Shown here in pieces: positions 35,006-44,437 of a DNA stretch of 64,000 nucleotides (the first letter of the stretch is position 1; each line of letters starts with the position of its first letter). The notes beneath the pieces were generated by a model that saw only the letters and a list, made by a program, of their open reading frames with translations, made no database searches and was not told the DNA's origin. A program made the translations under genes and the position numbers. This DNA comes from Xanthomarina sp. F2636L (GTDB taxonomy: Bacteria; Bacteroidota; Bacteroidia; Flavobacteriales; Flavobacteriaceae). The DNA lies in the NCBI RefSeq assembly GCF_026410195.1, contig NZ_JAPMLM010000068.1, positions 129,001 through 193,000 on the forward strand. The letters are read 5' to 3'.

Positions 35006-35788
35006 CTATTTTATTGTGTTGTTAGCTAAAGTTTTGTCTTCTACTTTAGACGTCTCATTTATAGTTTCGTAATTATCTGATTCTTCAAGTGTATTTAAAG
35101 ACACCTTTGTTTCGGGTACTTCTTTTACTTGAACGGTTTCGGTTTCAGTTTTAGTTGCAGTTTCTTCATCTCCTCCTGTTAACATACCTCCAAAACTCAT
35201 AAAACCAATAGCCATTAAACCTGTAATAATAAATGTTATACCTAAACCTCTTAAAGGTGCTGGAACATTTGAATATCTAATTTTCTCACGAATGGCTGCA
35301 ATAGCTAAAATAGCTAAAAACCATCCAATTCCTGAACCAATGCCATACGTTGTAGCCAGCCCTAAAGTTGCTATTTCTCTAGATTGCATGAATAAAGAAC
35401 CTCCTAAAATAGCACAGTTTACAGCAATAAGTGGTAAGAAAATACCAAGTGAGTTATATAATGATGGTGAAAATTTCTCTACAATTATTTCTACCAATTG
35501 TACCATGGTTGCAATGGTAGCAATAAACATAATAAAAGATAAGAAACTTAAGTCGTAATCCGCATATTCAGCACCCAACCAAGCCAAGGCTCCTGGTTGA
35601 AGAAGATATTGATCCAGCAACCAGTTTAAAGGTACTGTTATAGCTAATACGAAAATAACTGCAGCACCAAGACCAACAGCTGTTTTTACTTTTTTAGATA
35701 CAGCAAGGTAAGAACACATTCCCAGGAATACTGAAAATACCATGTTATCTATAAATATCGATTTAAAAAATAATTCTATATGTTCCAT
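35006..35788 (-). CDS. nqrE: Na+-translocating NADH:quinone reductase subunit E, with long C-terminal tail
   Basis: The 260-residue membrane subunit has six membrane helices in the first ~205 residues. The iron/cluster cysteines are present: Cys25 in FLGMCSYLA and one in [10 protein letters not shown], facing the matching cysteines of NqrD. The last ~55 residues ([14 protein letters not shown] onward) are hydrophilic, Thr/Glu-rich and not part of the usual ~200-residue NqrE; they look disordered. The role of the tail is unknown. Confidence 0.96.
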   Translation of the reverse strand: MEHIELFFKSIFIDNMVFSVFLGMCSYLAVSKKVKTAVGLGAAVIFVLAITVPLNWLLDQYLLQPGALAWLGAEYADYDLSFLSFIMFIATIATMVQLVEIIVEKFSPSLYNSLGIFLPLIAVNCAILGGSLFMQSREIATLGLATTYGIGSGIGWFLAILAIAAIREKIRYSNVPAPLRGLGITFIITGLMAIGFMSFGGMLTGGDEETATKTETETVQVKEVPETKVSLNTLEESDNYETINETSKVEDKTLANNTIK

Positions 35789-35861
35789 ATTCTTTTAGTT
35801 TTCAGTCGCAGTCCTAACAAACAGTATTTACTGTAATCTACGACTGTACACTGTTTACTGA

Positions 35862-36506
35862 TTAGTCTTCTATTAATGCTTTATTTCTACTACGTTGAAC
35901 CCAAATAATAATACCTACAACTATTAATGCCATTGGAGGCATAATCATAAATCCATTATTTTCATAGCCAGTTGCATACAATCCTGTCTTTGCAATTGGG
36001 TCTCCTAAAACTGGAATTCCAAATAAAGTTCCAGACCCTAATAATTCTCTAAAGAATCCAACAATAATTAAAATTACACCGTATCCTAAAGCGTTTCCAA
36101 TACCGTCTAAAAAAGAACGCCAAGTACCATTTGCTAATGCAAAAGCTTCAAAACGTCCCATAATAATACAGTTTGTAATAATTAATCCAACAAAAACCGA
36201 GAGTGTTTTACTTAGCTCATAAGCAAAGGCTTTTAAAACCAAATCCACAATAATAACTAAAGTAGCTACTACGATTAGTTGCACAATAATTCTAATTTTT
36301 GACGGAATGATATTTCTCATTAAAGAAATAACCACATTTCCAACTCCCATTACGAATATTACTGAAATGGCCATTACTAAAGACGCTTTTAATTCGGCTG
36401 TAATTGCTAAAGCAGAACAAATACCAAGTACTTGAATAGTAATTGGGTTGTTATCTGCTAAAGGATCTAATATTAGATTGGCATCTTTTTTTGATAAAAG
36501 TCCCAT
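35862..36506 (-). CDS. nqrD: Na+-translocating NADH:quinone reductase subunit D
   Basis: The 214-residue, six-helix subunit is the partner and structural homologue of NqrE. The cluster-binding Cys30 (VLGICSALA) and a second one in ITNCIIMGRFEA are present. It is separated from nqrC by 3 bases, so the genes are translationally linked; 73 bases separate it from nqrE. Confidence 0.97.
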   Translation of the reverse strand: MGLLSKKDANLILDPLADNNPITIQVLGICSALAITAELKASLVMAISVIFVMGVGNVVISLMRNIIPSKIRIIVQLIVVATLVIIVDLVLKAFAYELSKTLSVFVGLIITNCIIMGRFEAFALANGTWRSFLDGIGNALGYGVILIIVGFFRELLGSGTLFGIPVLGDPIAKTGLYATGYENNGFMIMPPMALIVVGIIIWVQRSRNKALIED

Positions 36507-36509
36507 AAA

Positions 36510-37256
36510 TTAATTGTTTTTTAAGGTTTTAAAATAAGGCACATATAGTCTCAATTCGCTTTTTAGCATAGCTGAAACACCATCTCCAGTAATTGTTGAT
36601 CCTGCAATAGCATCTACCTCATTATCTGTTTTATCTATATTTAATGGATCTGCATTTCCTTTGGCTACAGTAACTCCAACAAATTCCCCATCATTCATTA
36701 AGTCTTCACCAATAAAATCGTCCATAAAAAATCGTTTATTAATGTTTGCTCCAAGACCGGCTGTTTCACCTTTATGGTCAAAAAATGCGCCTTGAATAAC
36801 CATATCCTCATCCATTGCTATATAAGCCCAAATAGCATCCCAAAGACCTTTTCCTCTAATAGGAGCTATGTAAAAAGTTTGACCTTCCTTTTCACCAACA
36901 AACAAAGGTAATCTTCTCTCTTTACCAGCTTTTGCATTTGTTTGTTCTTTTTTTACATCAATTAAATAGGCTTTATCATCTTCAGTAACTTCATCACCTT
37001 GAATTACTAATTGTTTTGTAATATATTCTGAAAATAATTTTGGAGCTTCTTCAGTTGAAACAAAGATAGCATTGCTATCATCGTTTTCATTGATGCCCAT
37101 AGCATACAAAATATTCTGTTGTTTCTCTAACTCCCTATTAGTAGTAATCTTATCTTTTAAAGATGATGATGCATAGGCTAATAAAGAGCCTACTACTAAT
37201 ACCATTCCTATGGCAAAAATGATGGTGTATGAATTTTTATCTGTTCTCTTTTCCAT
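36510..37256 (-). CDS. nqrC: Na+-translocating NADH:quinone reductase subunit C
   Basis: The 248-residue protein has one N-terminal membrane helix (~10-30) and a periplasmic FMN-binding domain. The FMN attachment motif is DAIAGSTITGDGV, with the Thr as the attachment residue; ApbE, encoded at 23457, would add the FMN. QGAFFDHKGETAGLGANI is another family motif. The stop is 2 bases before the nqrD-side junction. Confidence 0.97.
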   Translation of the reverse strand: MEKRTDKNSYTIIFAIGMVLVVGSLLAYASSSLKDKITTNRELEKQQNILYAMGINENDDSNAIFVSTEEAPKLFSEYITKQLVIQGDEVTEDDKAYLIDVKKEQTNAKAGKERRLPLFVGEKEGQTFYIAPIRGKGLWDAIWAYIAMDEDMVIQGAFFDHKGETAGLGANINKRFFMDDFIGEDLMNDGEFVGVTVAKGNADPLNIDKTDNEVDAIAGSTITGDGVSAMLKSELRLYVPYFKTLKNN

Positions 37257-37258
37257 TA

Positions 37259-38458
37259 TTATGCGTTTTTAACTTTAAGACGTTTCATTCTTTGTTTCAC
37301 ATTCCCTTGAACCACATAATGATCGATTGTTGGAGCAAATACGTTCATTAACAGAATAGCTAACATAACACCTTCTGGGTAGGCTGGATTAAATACACGA
37401 ATTAAAATAGAAATAAATCCTATTAAAAATCCGTAAATCCATTTACCTTTATTAGTTTGAGAAGCTGTTACAGGATCTGTTGCCATAAACACGGTTCCAA
37501 AAGCAAAACCACCAATAATAAGGTGTTGCCAAAAAGGTGTACTCATTAATCCGTAGAATTTACTTCCTTGTGAAATAACCTCGGCATTAACAAGACCATT
37601 AAATATTAGTCCCATCACTATAGCTCCTAATACTGATGATAACATAATTCTCCAGCTACCTATTTTTGTGAAGATTAAGAATAAACCTCCTAATATAATT
37701 AAGAGTGTCGATGTTTCTCCTATAGAGCCAGGAATATTTCCTATAAACATATCCATAATTTCATGGCCTACTTCTTTTCCTTGAGCTATTGCTCCCAAGA
37801 TGGTTTCACCTGATATAGCGTCTAAATTTTCTCCTGCTGCAATAGCTTTATCTCTAGCAACTGCTCCATGAACCCATACTTTATCTCCAGACATCCAAGT
37901 AGGATATGCAAAGAATAAAAAGGCACGGATGGTTAATGCAGGGTTTAGAATATTCATTCCCGTTCCACCAAATACTTCTTTTCCAATTACTACTCCAAAA
38001 GCTACAGCTACAGCAAGCATCCAAAGTGGCGTGTCTATTGGAACAATAAGTGGCACTAACATACCAGTTACTAAGTATCCTTCTTCCACCTCATGTTTCT
38101 TTATAACTGCAAATAAAAACTCAATGGCTAGACCTACTCCATAAGAAACAATTACTAGAGGTAATACCTTAATTAATCCTATATAGAATGTATCCAAAGA
38201 TAAAAACTTAACTGGAACATCTATAGCGTCGTAATGTTGATAACCAGCATTAAAAATACCGAATATCAAACATGGTACCATAGCCATAATAACTATGTTC
38301 ATGGTACGCTTTAAATCGTCTGCTACTTTAATATGAGTCCCGTTATGAGTGGTCTCATTTGGCAAGTATAAAAAAGTATGTAGCGCATTAAACGCTGGAG
38401 CCATTTTGGTTCCTTTATACTTTTCTTTTAAATTATGTAATGTGCTTTTTAAACCCAT
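37259..38458 (-). CDS. nqrB: Na+-translocating NADH:quinone reductase subunit B
   Basis: The 399-residue polytopic subunit (about ten helices) carries covalent FMN, riboflavin and the sodium channel. The FMN-attachment region reads DAISGETILG: the Thr is present, but the residue before it is Glu where I expect the SGAT-type motif. GNVKQR at the C-terminus and FGGTGMNILNPAL, an RnfD/NqrB signature, are also visible. A 79-base gap separates it from nqrA. Confidence 0.96.
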   Translation of the reverse strand: MGLKSTLHNLKEKYKGTKMAPAFNALHTFLYLPNETTHNGTHIKVADDLKRTMNIVIMAMVPCLIFGIFNAGYQHYDAIDVPVKFLSLDTFYIGLIKVLPLVIVSYGVGLAIEFLFAVIKKHEVEEGYLVTGMLVPLIVPIDTPLWMLAVAVAFGVVIGKEVFGGTGMNILNPALTIRAFLFFAYPTWMSGDKVWVHGAVARDKAIAAGENLDAISGETILGAIAQGKEVGHEIMDMFIGNIPGSIGETSTLLIILGGLFLIFTKIGSWRIMLSSVLGAIVMGLIFNGLVNAEVISQGSKFYGLMSTPFWQHLIIGGFAFGTVFMATDPVTASQTNKGKWIYGFLIGFISILIRVFNPAYPEGVMLAILLMNVFAPTIDHYVVQGNVKQRMKRLKVKNA

Positions 38459-38537
38459 GGTTCTTTTTTTAAAATTTTTCAGTTTGCTAACAAAATAAAT
38501 AACGTATTATTTTCATTTTGCCTCACAAAAGGAATCA

Positions 38538-39893
38538 TTATCCAATTTCTTTTATCATTACGTCTAAACCTTTTCTAATAATATCTTGATGCGGCTGTTT
38601 AGATACACAAATAAATTCTGTTAAAGCAAAATCTTCAGGGGCCACTTCGTACATTCCTAATGCTTCCATTTCATCTAAATCTGTATACAAACAAGCTTTC
38701 AATATTTGTAACGGATAAATATCTAAAGGAAAAACCTCTTCGTAATTACCTGTTAAAACAAAATTTCTGTGTTCTCCATTTGTATTGGTGTCCAATTCAA
38801 ATTTCTTATTTGGTGTTAACCAAGAAAAAGTAAGCGCTCTAGATGTTGATATTTTATTAAACACCGGCTTATTCCATCCAAACAACTCATAATCGTCTCC
38901 TTCTGGAATTACAGTAATTATATTGCTGTAATAATCTAAACTTCCATCTGGTTTTACTTGTTTTCCAGACAATACGTTTCCTGAGATAATACGATCGTTA
39001 CTATCTTTATCTATACCATTATCGTAAACCATAGTTGCAATTTCGCTTCCAATTATGGTTTTAAAATATCTTGGCTTTTTTATTGAAGAACCAACTAAAG
39101 CAACAATGCGTTCTGCATTAAATTTTCCAGTTAATAGCAATTCTCCTATAATTACTAGGTCTTGCGCATTAACGGTCCATACAGTTTCTCCTTTATTTAC
39201 TGGATCTATTTTATTAATTTGAGTCCCAACATTCCCAGAAGGATGTGGCCCTGAAACTTTATGTAAAGTAATCCCAGACAAACCAGCTAAGGGTGACGAT
39301 GCATTTTTTCCAACAGACACATGTACTTTACCTTCGGTAAGTTTACATAAAGCTGTAATAGCTGCTTGAAGTTCTGCCTCTTTCCCTTTTAAGGTGTAAT
39401 CTAAATCTGCTGCTAAAGGTGCAGATGCATAAGCCGAAATAAAAATAGCTTTTGGTGCATTGTTTGGTTTCGCAATAACATCGTAAGGACGTTGCTTTAC
39501 AAATGGCCAACAACCAGAAGCTAATAAATGAGCTTTTACAGCTTCACCATTTGCCGTCTCAACATCAAATTTTCCAAAATCTTGAAAAACCTGCTCTTTA
39601 TCTGCTTGAATTTTTACAGCTAATATTTTTCTTTTCTCTCCACGTAAAATCTCTAAAACTTCACCAGAAACAGGCGATGAAAATTTTATTGCTTCGTTGG
39701 ATTTATCATAAAAAACAGTTTCTCCTGCTTTTAATTTAGCCCCAACTTTTACAACCAATTTAGGAATGACTCCATGGAAATCTTCTGGTCTTAAGGTGTA
39801 GTAGTTGCTAATAATAGCATTTTCAGTTGCCTTCTCAGCTTCACCTTTAAGTTTTATATCCAGTCCTTTTTTAATCTTAATGTCGTTTGACAT
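38538..39893 (-). CDS. nqrA: Na+-translocating NADH:quinone reductase subunit A
   Basis: The 451-residue soluble cytoplasmic subunit is the first gene of the nqr operon. The N-terminus (IKIKKGLDIKLKGEAE) and PVSGEVLEILRGEKRK are typical of the NqrA biotinyl-lipoyl-like domain. A promoter box lies 65-72 bases upstream. NqrA is linked to quinone binding in the complex. Confidence 0.97.
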   Translation of the reverse strand: MSNDIKIKKGLDIKLKGEAEKATENAIISNYYTLRPEDFHGVIPKLVVKVGAKLKAGETVFYDKSNEAIKFSSPVSGEVLEILRGEKRKILAVKIQADKEQVFQDFGKFDVETANGEAVKAHLLASGCWPFVKQRPYDVIAKPNNAPKAIFISAYASAPLAADLDYTLKGKEAELQAAITALCKLTEGKVHVSVGKNASSPLAGLSGITLHKVSGPHPSGNVGTQINKIDPVNKGETVWTVNAQDLVIIGELLLTGKFNAERIVALVGSSIKKPRYFKTIIGSEIATMVYDNGIDKDSNDRIISGNVLSGKQVKPDGSLDYYSNIITVIPEGDDYELFGWNKPVFNKISTSRALTFSWLTPNKKFELDTNTNGEHRNFVLTGNYEEVFPLDIYPLQILKACLYTDLDEMEALGMYEVAPEDFALTEFICVSKQPHQDIIRKGLDVMIKEIG

Positions 39894-39957
39894 ATTTATA
39901 AATCTATTTGTTAATAGTAAATGTGATTAAGACTCTTAATTCTCTTAAAAATCGGTG

Positions 39958-39965
39958 CAAATTTA
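39958..39965 (-). promoter_or_regulatory. -7 promoter box of nqrABCDEF (TAAATTTG)
   Basis: This is an exact TAnnTTTG match on the minus strand, giving a leader of about 60 bases. The -33 element is weak. Confidence 0.55.
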
Positions 39966-40088
39966 CTAAATTCTATATGAATAAGCACTAGACTTTCCAG
40001 AAGAACGTTATTTATTTTCATTCTAAATAAGTTAAAATGGAACGGTATAAAATTTGCTTATATTTACACTCAACTATATTTAAAAAAA

Positions 40089-41339
40089 ATGACAGCTAAG
40101 CTTCACATTTACATATACTTCCTATTTATACCTTATTTCTTTTTTGGTCAAACCCAAGAAGTTGTTCCACCAGACTATATTAAAACTATTATTTTTTCTG
40201 GAGAAACTCCAGAGAGCCAACTCCCTATTATTAAATTAGGAGACAGAATTGCGTTAACATTTGATGCCCTAAATGGAAATGAAGAGGATTTTTATTATAA
40301 AATTGAACACTACAACTACGATTGGACTCCATCTAACCTAACTAAAGCCGAATATATGAACGGCTACGACAACCAACGTATTAGAAATTACGACAACTCC
40401 TTTAACACTTACCAAATATACTCTCATTACAATTTAATTATTCCAAACGATAGAACTCGTGGTCTAAAAAAGTCTGGAAATTATATGATTCATATATATA
40501 ATGATTATGATGAAATTGTGTTTTCAAGAAAGTTTATGCTTTATGAAAACAGCGCCAATGTTGGTGTATTTATTACTAAATCTAGAGACGTAAAATATTT
40601 GGAAGAAAAACAATCGGTTGATATAAAAATTAACTCTTCCAGTATTTTATTTAACAACCCTTCTGAAACAGTGAAAACTTTAATTATTCAAAACAATAAT
40701 TTAAATACAGCTATTTCTAATGTTAAACCACAATATACTTTAGGAAACGAACTTATATATAAGTACACTACAGAAACTAGTTTTTGGGGAGGAAACGAAT
40801 ATTTCTCTTTCGAGAACAAAGATGTTAAAGGCGCTAATGTAGCTATTGAATATATTTCTTTAGAAGATTTATACAATAATTTTCTCTTTACCAATATTGT
40901 AAGGCAAGGAAGACCCTACACCTATAATCCAGATATCAACGGAAATTTTGTAATTACAGCATTATATGTTGAAAAACCTTGGATTGAAGCCGACTATGTT
41001 TGGGTTCACTTCTCATTATTACCAAGTGATGACATTTTAAACAAATCGATTTATGTTTATGGAAACTACAACAATTACGAATTGACAGAAGCCAACAAAA
41101 TGCAATTTAACGATGCACGTGGTGTTTACGAAGCTCAACTACTTTTAAAACAAGGTTTTTATAGCTACAAATATGTTTTGGTTGATGATAATAACCAATT
41201 GCAAGAAGGAGCCATAAGTGGTAATCATGATGAAACCGAAAACAATTATAAAGTATTAGTTTATTACAGAGATTTAGGAGCTAGATACGATAGATTGATT
41301 GGTGTTGGGGAATCAAATTCAATTGATATTACCGATTAA
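40089..41339 (+). CDS. Type IX secretion system Plug-like protein (DUF5103)
   Basis: The 416-residue protein has a signal peptide ending near FFFGQ. It matches the flavobacterial DUF5103/T9SS plug family: YIKTIIFSGETPESQLPIIK at the N-terminus, FYYKIEHYNYDWTPSNL, and a C-terminal SIYVYGNYNNYELTEANKM. In Flavobacterium johnsoniae the Plug protein blocks the empty SprA translocon. It is therefore placed at the outer membrane, periplasmic side. It agrees with the T9SS cargo proteins and PorT in the window. Confidence 0.88.
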   Translation: MTAKLHIYIYFLFIPYFFFGQTQEVVPPDYIKTIIFSGETPESQLPIIKLGDRIALTFDALNGNEEDFYYKIEHYNYDWTPSNLTKAEYMNGYDNQRIRNYDNSFNTYQIYSHYNLIIPNDRTRGLKKSGNYMIHIYNDYDEIVFSRKFMLYENSANVGVFITKSRDVKYLEEKQSVDIKINSSSILFNNPSETVKTLIIQNNNLNTAISNVKPQYTLGNELIYKYTTETSFWGGNEYFSFENKDVKGANVAIEYISLEDLYNNFLFTNIVRQGRPYTYNPDINGNFVITALYVEKPWIEADYVWVHFSLLPSDDILNKSIYVYGNYNNYELTEANKMQFNDARGVYEAQLLLKQGFYSYKYVLVDDNNQLQEGAISGNHDETENNYKVLVYYRDLGARYDRLIGVGESNSIDITD

Positions 41340-41429
41340 ACCATAATAAAGATGCAACTCATCTAATATTTTGTTATATTAATTTTATAATTACTTATTT
41401 TAGCATATCCTAAATTAATAGACATCCTA

Positions 41430-41822
41430 ATGAAAATGGTTCAACAAATAACAAAAGGGATTAAAATTTCGGTAGAAACAACTTTCGAAGGCACATTTTA
41501 TAAAGACTATAGAATACAATTTGCTTTTGGATATAAAGTAACTATCGAGAACCAAAGTAAAGATCAAGTACAATTGTACGCAAGACACTGGAATATTCTT
41601 GATGCTCTAAATAATATCGAAACCGTTACAGGAGAAGGTGTTATAGGTAAAAAGCCAGTTTTAAAACCTGGAGAATCTTACACTTATACATCTGGCTGTT
41701 TATTATCCTCTCCCTTTGGTGCTATGTATGGTAATTATAGTATGATTAATATTGCTACTTCTAAAAAGTTTAAAGTTGCTATTCCTACGTTTAAATTAAG
41801 TGCACCATATGCACTAAACTAA
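41430..41822 (+). CDS. apaG: ApaG domain protein
   Basis: The 130-residue Ig-like protein is close to the canonical length (~125). Signature: ITKGIKISVETTFEG, YKVTIENQSKDQVQLYARHW, GVIGKKPVLKPGESYTYTSG and SPFGAMYGNY. The family is linked to cobalt/magnesium homeostasis in Salmonella but has no proven reaction. Confidence 0.95.
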   Translation: MKMVQQITKGIKISVETTFEGTFYKDYRIQFAFGYKVTIENQSKDQVQLYARHWNILDALNNIETVTGEGVIGKKPVLKPGESYTYTSGCLLSSPFGAMYGNYSMINIATSKKFKVAIPTFKLSAPYALN

Positions 41823-41831
41823 TTATTAGCT

Positions 41832-42539
41832 TTATAAATTAAATGTAGAGGTGTTTTCTGTAAAATCTTGAAGATTAATAAAAGTCATTTCAATCTTTTG
41901 ATTACACTTTTCAACCTGAGTGATACTTGTTGTTTTCACAAAACCTCTGTCCATAATAATTCCAAAATCCAGGTTTTCTTTTCCTGCCGAGTTATGGAAT
42001 TCTAAAATGTTTTTAGACGTTAGTTTCTTATCATTTTTAAAACCTTCAAACCAATCTATTCTAGCTCGCTTCATTTGCTTTGTATACAAAGATGATGAAG
42101 ACCATATTCTAGGTTCTAAAGGAAGCTTAGCAATATGCTTAACAATCCCATCCCAAACAAACTCAAAAACATTCAAGCCTTCCTGCCAATCTACCAAAAC
42201 AATAGTAAAAGGTTCAACATCTAGAAGATTATATGCTTCGATAGTTTTTAATACATGGTTAGAAGTTAAGAGATCTTTTACCACAACCCCACGACTCAAC
42301 CTATATTTATCTTGTCTTTCATGCATAGTAAAACCCCCATTAAGCAAACAAATAAGACGTTGTTTGTCACTAACACCTATCCAAGTCCCACCAGCCATCT
42401 TGTCTTTTGGATACAATAAATTAACACCATCTTCAAGATAAAAGTCTGGATCTAATGTTTTTCTTTGAAGCGCTTCGTCTCTATTAGAAGTCAACACAAA
42501 ATTGGAGTTCTCCAATGGAATGAAAGTTACGGTACACAT
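41832..42539 (-). CDS. NRDE (TANGO2-like) family protein
   Basis: The 235-residue protein has the name-giving motif in the N-terminal MCTVTFIPLEN...TSNRDEA, with Cys2, and GGTWIGVSDKQRLICLLNGG, then SRGVVVKDLL. The family is related to N-terminal nucleophile hydrolases, and eukaryotic TANGO2 is linked to haem/lipid handling. The bacterial function is unknown. It converges with apaG, 9 bases apart. Confidence 0.9.
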   Translation of the reverse strand: MCTVTFIPLENSNFVLTSNRDEALQRKTLDPDFYLEDGVNLLYPKDKMAGGTWIGVSDKQRLICLLNGGFTMHERQDKYRLSRGVVVKDLLTSNHVLKTIEAYNLLDVEPFTIVLVDWQEGLNVFEFVWDGIVKHIAKLPLEPRIWSSSSLYTKQMKRARIDWFEGFKNDKKLTSKNILEFHNSAGKENLDFGIIMDRGFVKTTSITQVEKCNQKIEMTFINLQDFTENTSTFNL

Positions 42540-42637
42540 AAAATTACTAGTCTAAATACTATGAAGCAACTTACAAAGAACTTATAATTTAACTTGTCTT
42601 TAGGAAAACAAAGAAATATAAATCGGTAAAAATATTG

Positions 42638-42645
42638 TAACTTTG
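42638..42645 (+). promoter_or_regulatory. -7 promoter box of pruA (TAACTTTG)
   Basis: This is an exact TAnnTTTG match 39 bases before the ATG. Confidence 0.6.
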
Positions 42646-42683
42646 TGGCTGAAATTTTTACAAATTAGAAAACAAAAACAATC

Positions 42684-44309
42684 ATGGGAAAAGGATTTTT
42701 TAATGTACCAATCGCTGTTAACGAACCAGTTAAAAGTTATGCTCCAGGAACTCCAGAAAGAGAAGCTGTTTTAAAAGCTTATAAAGAAATGTATAACAGT
42801 CAGGTTGATGTACCAATGTATATTAACGGAAAAGACGTTACTACTGGGAACACCAGAACCATGTCTCCTCCTCACGATCATAAACATGTAGTTGGAACTT
42901 ACCATTTAGCTGAAAAATCTCACGTAGAGGATGCTATTGCAACAGCACTAGAGGCTAGAAAATCTTGGTCTCAAATGCCTTGGGAACAACGTGCTGGTAT
43001 CTTTTTAAAAGCTGCCGAATTAATTGCAGGCCCTTACAGAGCTAAAATTAATGCAGCAACTATGATTGCGCAATCAAAAAATATATACCAAGCAGAAATT
43101 GATGCTGCTTGCGAATTGATAGATTTCCTACGTTTTAATGTCCAGTTTATGACAGACATTTATATGGAACAACCAGAAAGCACAAGCGATGCTTGGAACA
43201 GAATAGAATACAGACCTCTTGAAGGGTTTACCTATGCAGTAACTCCTTTTAACTTTACAGCTATTGCCGGAAATTTACCTTCTTGTATGGCATTAATGGG
43301 GAACGTTGTTGTTTGGAAACCAAGTAACAACCAGATTTTTTCTGCTAAAGTTATCATGGACGTGTTTAAAGAAGCAGGTGTTCCAGATGGTGTCATTAAT
43401 GTTGTTTTTGGAAACCCAGGAATGATTACAGATACTGTTATGGCTAATCCACATTTCTCTGGATTACATTACACAGGATCTACTCCAGTATTCCAAAACT
43501 TATGGAAGCAAATTGGAAACAATATTGAAAACTACAAAACCTACCCAAGAATTGTAGGTGAAACTGGTGGAAAAGACTTTATTGTAGCTCATAAATCTGC
43601 TAATGCAAAACAAGTTGCAACAGCTATTTCTAGAGGTGCTTTCGAATTCCAAGGTCAAAAATGTTCTGCAGCATCTAGAGTTTATATTCCTGGTAATATT
43701 TGGGAGGATGTGAAAAAATATGTCATTGAAGATGTTAAGTCATTTAAAATGGGTTCTCCAGAAGACATGAGCAACTTTATTACTGCAGTTATTAATGAAG
43801 GTTCTTTCGATAAATTAGCTTCTTATATAGATCAAGCTAAAGCTGCTTCTGATGCAGAAATTATTGTAGGTGGTGGTTACGACAAATCGAAAGGTTACTT
43901 TATAGAGCCTACAGTAATTGTGACTAATAATCCTAAATACGACACCATGTGTACTGAGCTATTTGGCCCTATTGTAACTATATATGTGTACGATGAAGAC
44001 AAATATACTGAAACATTAAAACTAGTTGACGAAACAAGTGAATACGCGTTAACCGGTGCTATTATCTCTACATGTCGTTATGCTATTATTGAAGCAACCA
44101 ATGCCTTACAAAACAGTGCTGGAAACTTCTATATTAACGACAAGCCAACAGGTGCCGTTGTAGGACAGCAACCTTTTGGAGGAGCAAGAGCTTCTGGAAC
44201 TAACGATAAAGCAGGAAGTGCACAAAACTTAATGCGTTGGGTTTCTCCAAGAATGATAAAAGAAACTTTTGTAACTCCTGTGGATTACAGATACCCTTTC
44301 TTAGGATAA
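42684..44309 (+). CDS. pruA: L-glutamate gamma-semialdehyde (P5C) dehydrogenase
   Basis: The 541-residue NAD-dependent aldehyde dehydrogenase oxidises P5C/glutamate semialdehyde to glutamate, the second step of proline catabolism. The catalytic Cys327 lies in FQGQKCSAASR and the general base Glu in VGETGGKDF. The length and PFNFTAIAGNLPS match the Bacteroidota monofunctional PruA. No proline dehydrogenase gene lies next to it. Confidence 0.96.
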   Translation: MGKGFFNVPIAVNEPVKSYAPGTPEREAVLKAYKEMYNSQVDVPMYINGKDVTTGNTRTMSPPHDHKHVVGTYHLAEKSHVEDAIATALEARKSWSQMPWEQRAGIFLKAAELIAGPYRAKINAATMIAQSKNIYQAEIDAACELIDFLRFNVQFMTDIYMEQPESTSDAWNRIEYRPLEGFTYAVTPFNFTAIAGNLPSCMALMGNVVVWKPSNNQIFSAKVIMDVFKEAGVPDGVINVVFGNPGMITDTVMANPHFSGLHYTGSTPVFQNLWKQIGNNIENYKTYPRIVGETGGKDFIVAHKSANAKQVATAISRGAFEFQGQKCSAASRVYIPGNIWEDVKKYVIEDVKSFKMGSPEDMSNFITAVINEGSFDKLASYIDQAKAASDAEIIVGGGYDKSKGYFIEPTVIVTNNPKYDTMCTELFGPIVTIYVYDEDKYTETLKLVDETSEYALTGAIISTCRYAIIEATNALQNSAGNFYINDKPTGAVVGQQPFGGARASGTNDKAGSAQNLMRWVSPRMIKETFVTPVDYRYPFLG

Positions 44310-44324
44310 GTTTAAAGTATATGC

Positions 44325-44361
44325 AAAAAACCCTTAAGAAATACATCTTAAGGGTTTTTTT
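44325..44361 (+). terminator. Terminator of pruA
   Basis: The stem AAAAAACCCTTAAGA/TCTTAAGGGTTTTTT begins 15 bases past the stop. Confidence 0.9.
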
Positions 44362-44437
44362 ATGCTTTTAATCTTACAAGTATATCAATAATAATAGAAC
44401 TTCATATATTTAATTATTAAACTAATAATTAATTAAA

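Noticed and set aside
41920-42441. 173-residue plus-strand frame opposite the NRDE gene
   Set aside because: It is the antisense of a well-supported family protein with an NRDE motif; no start signal or homologue of its own.
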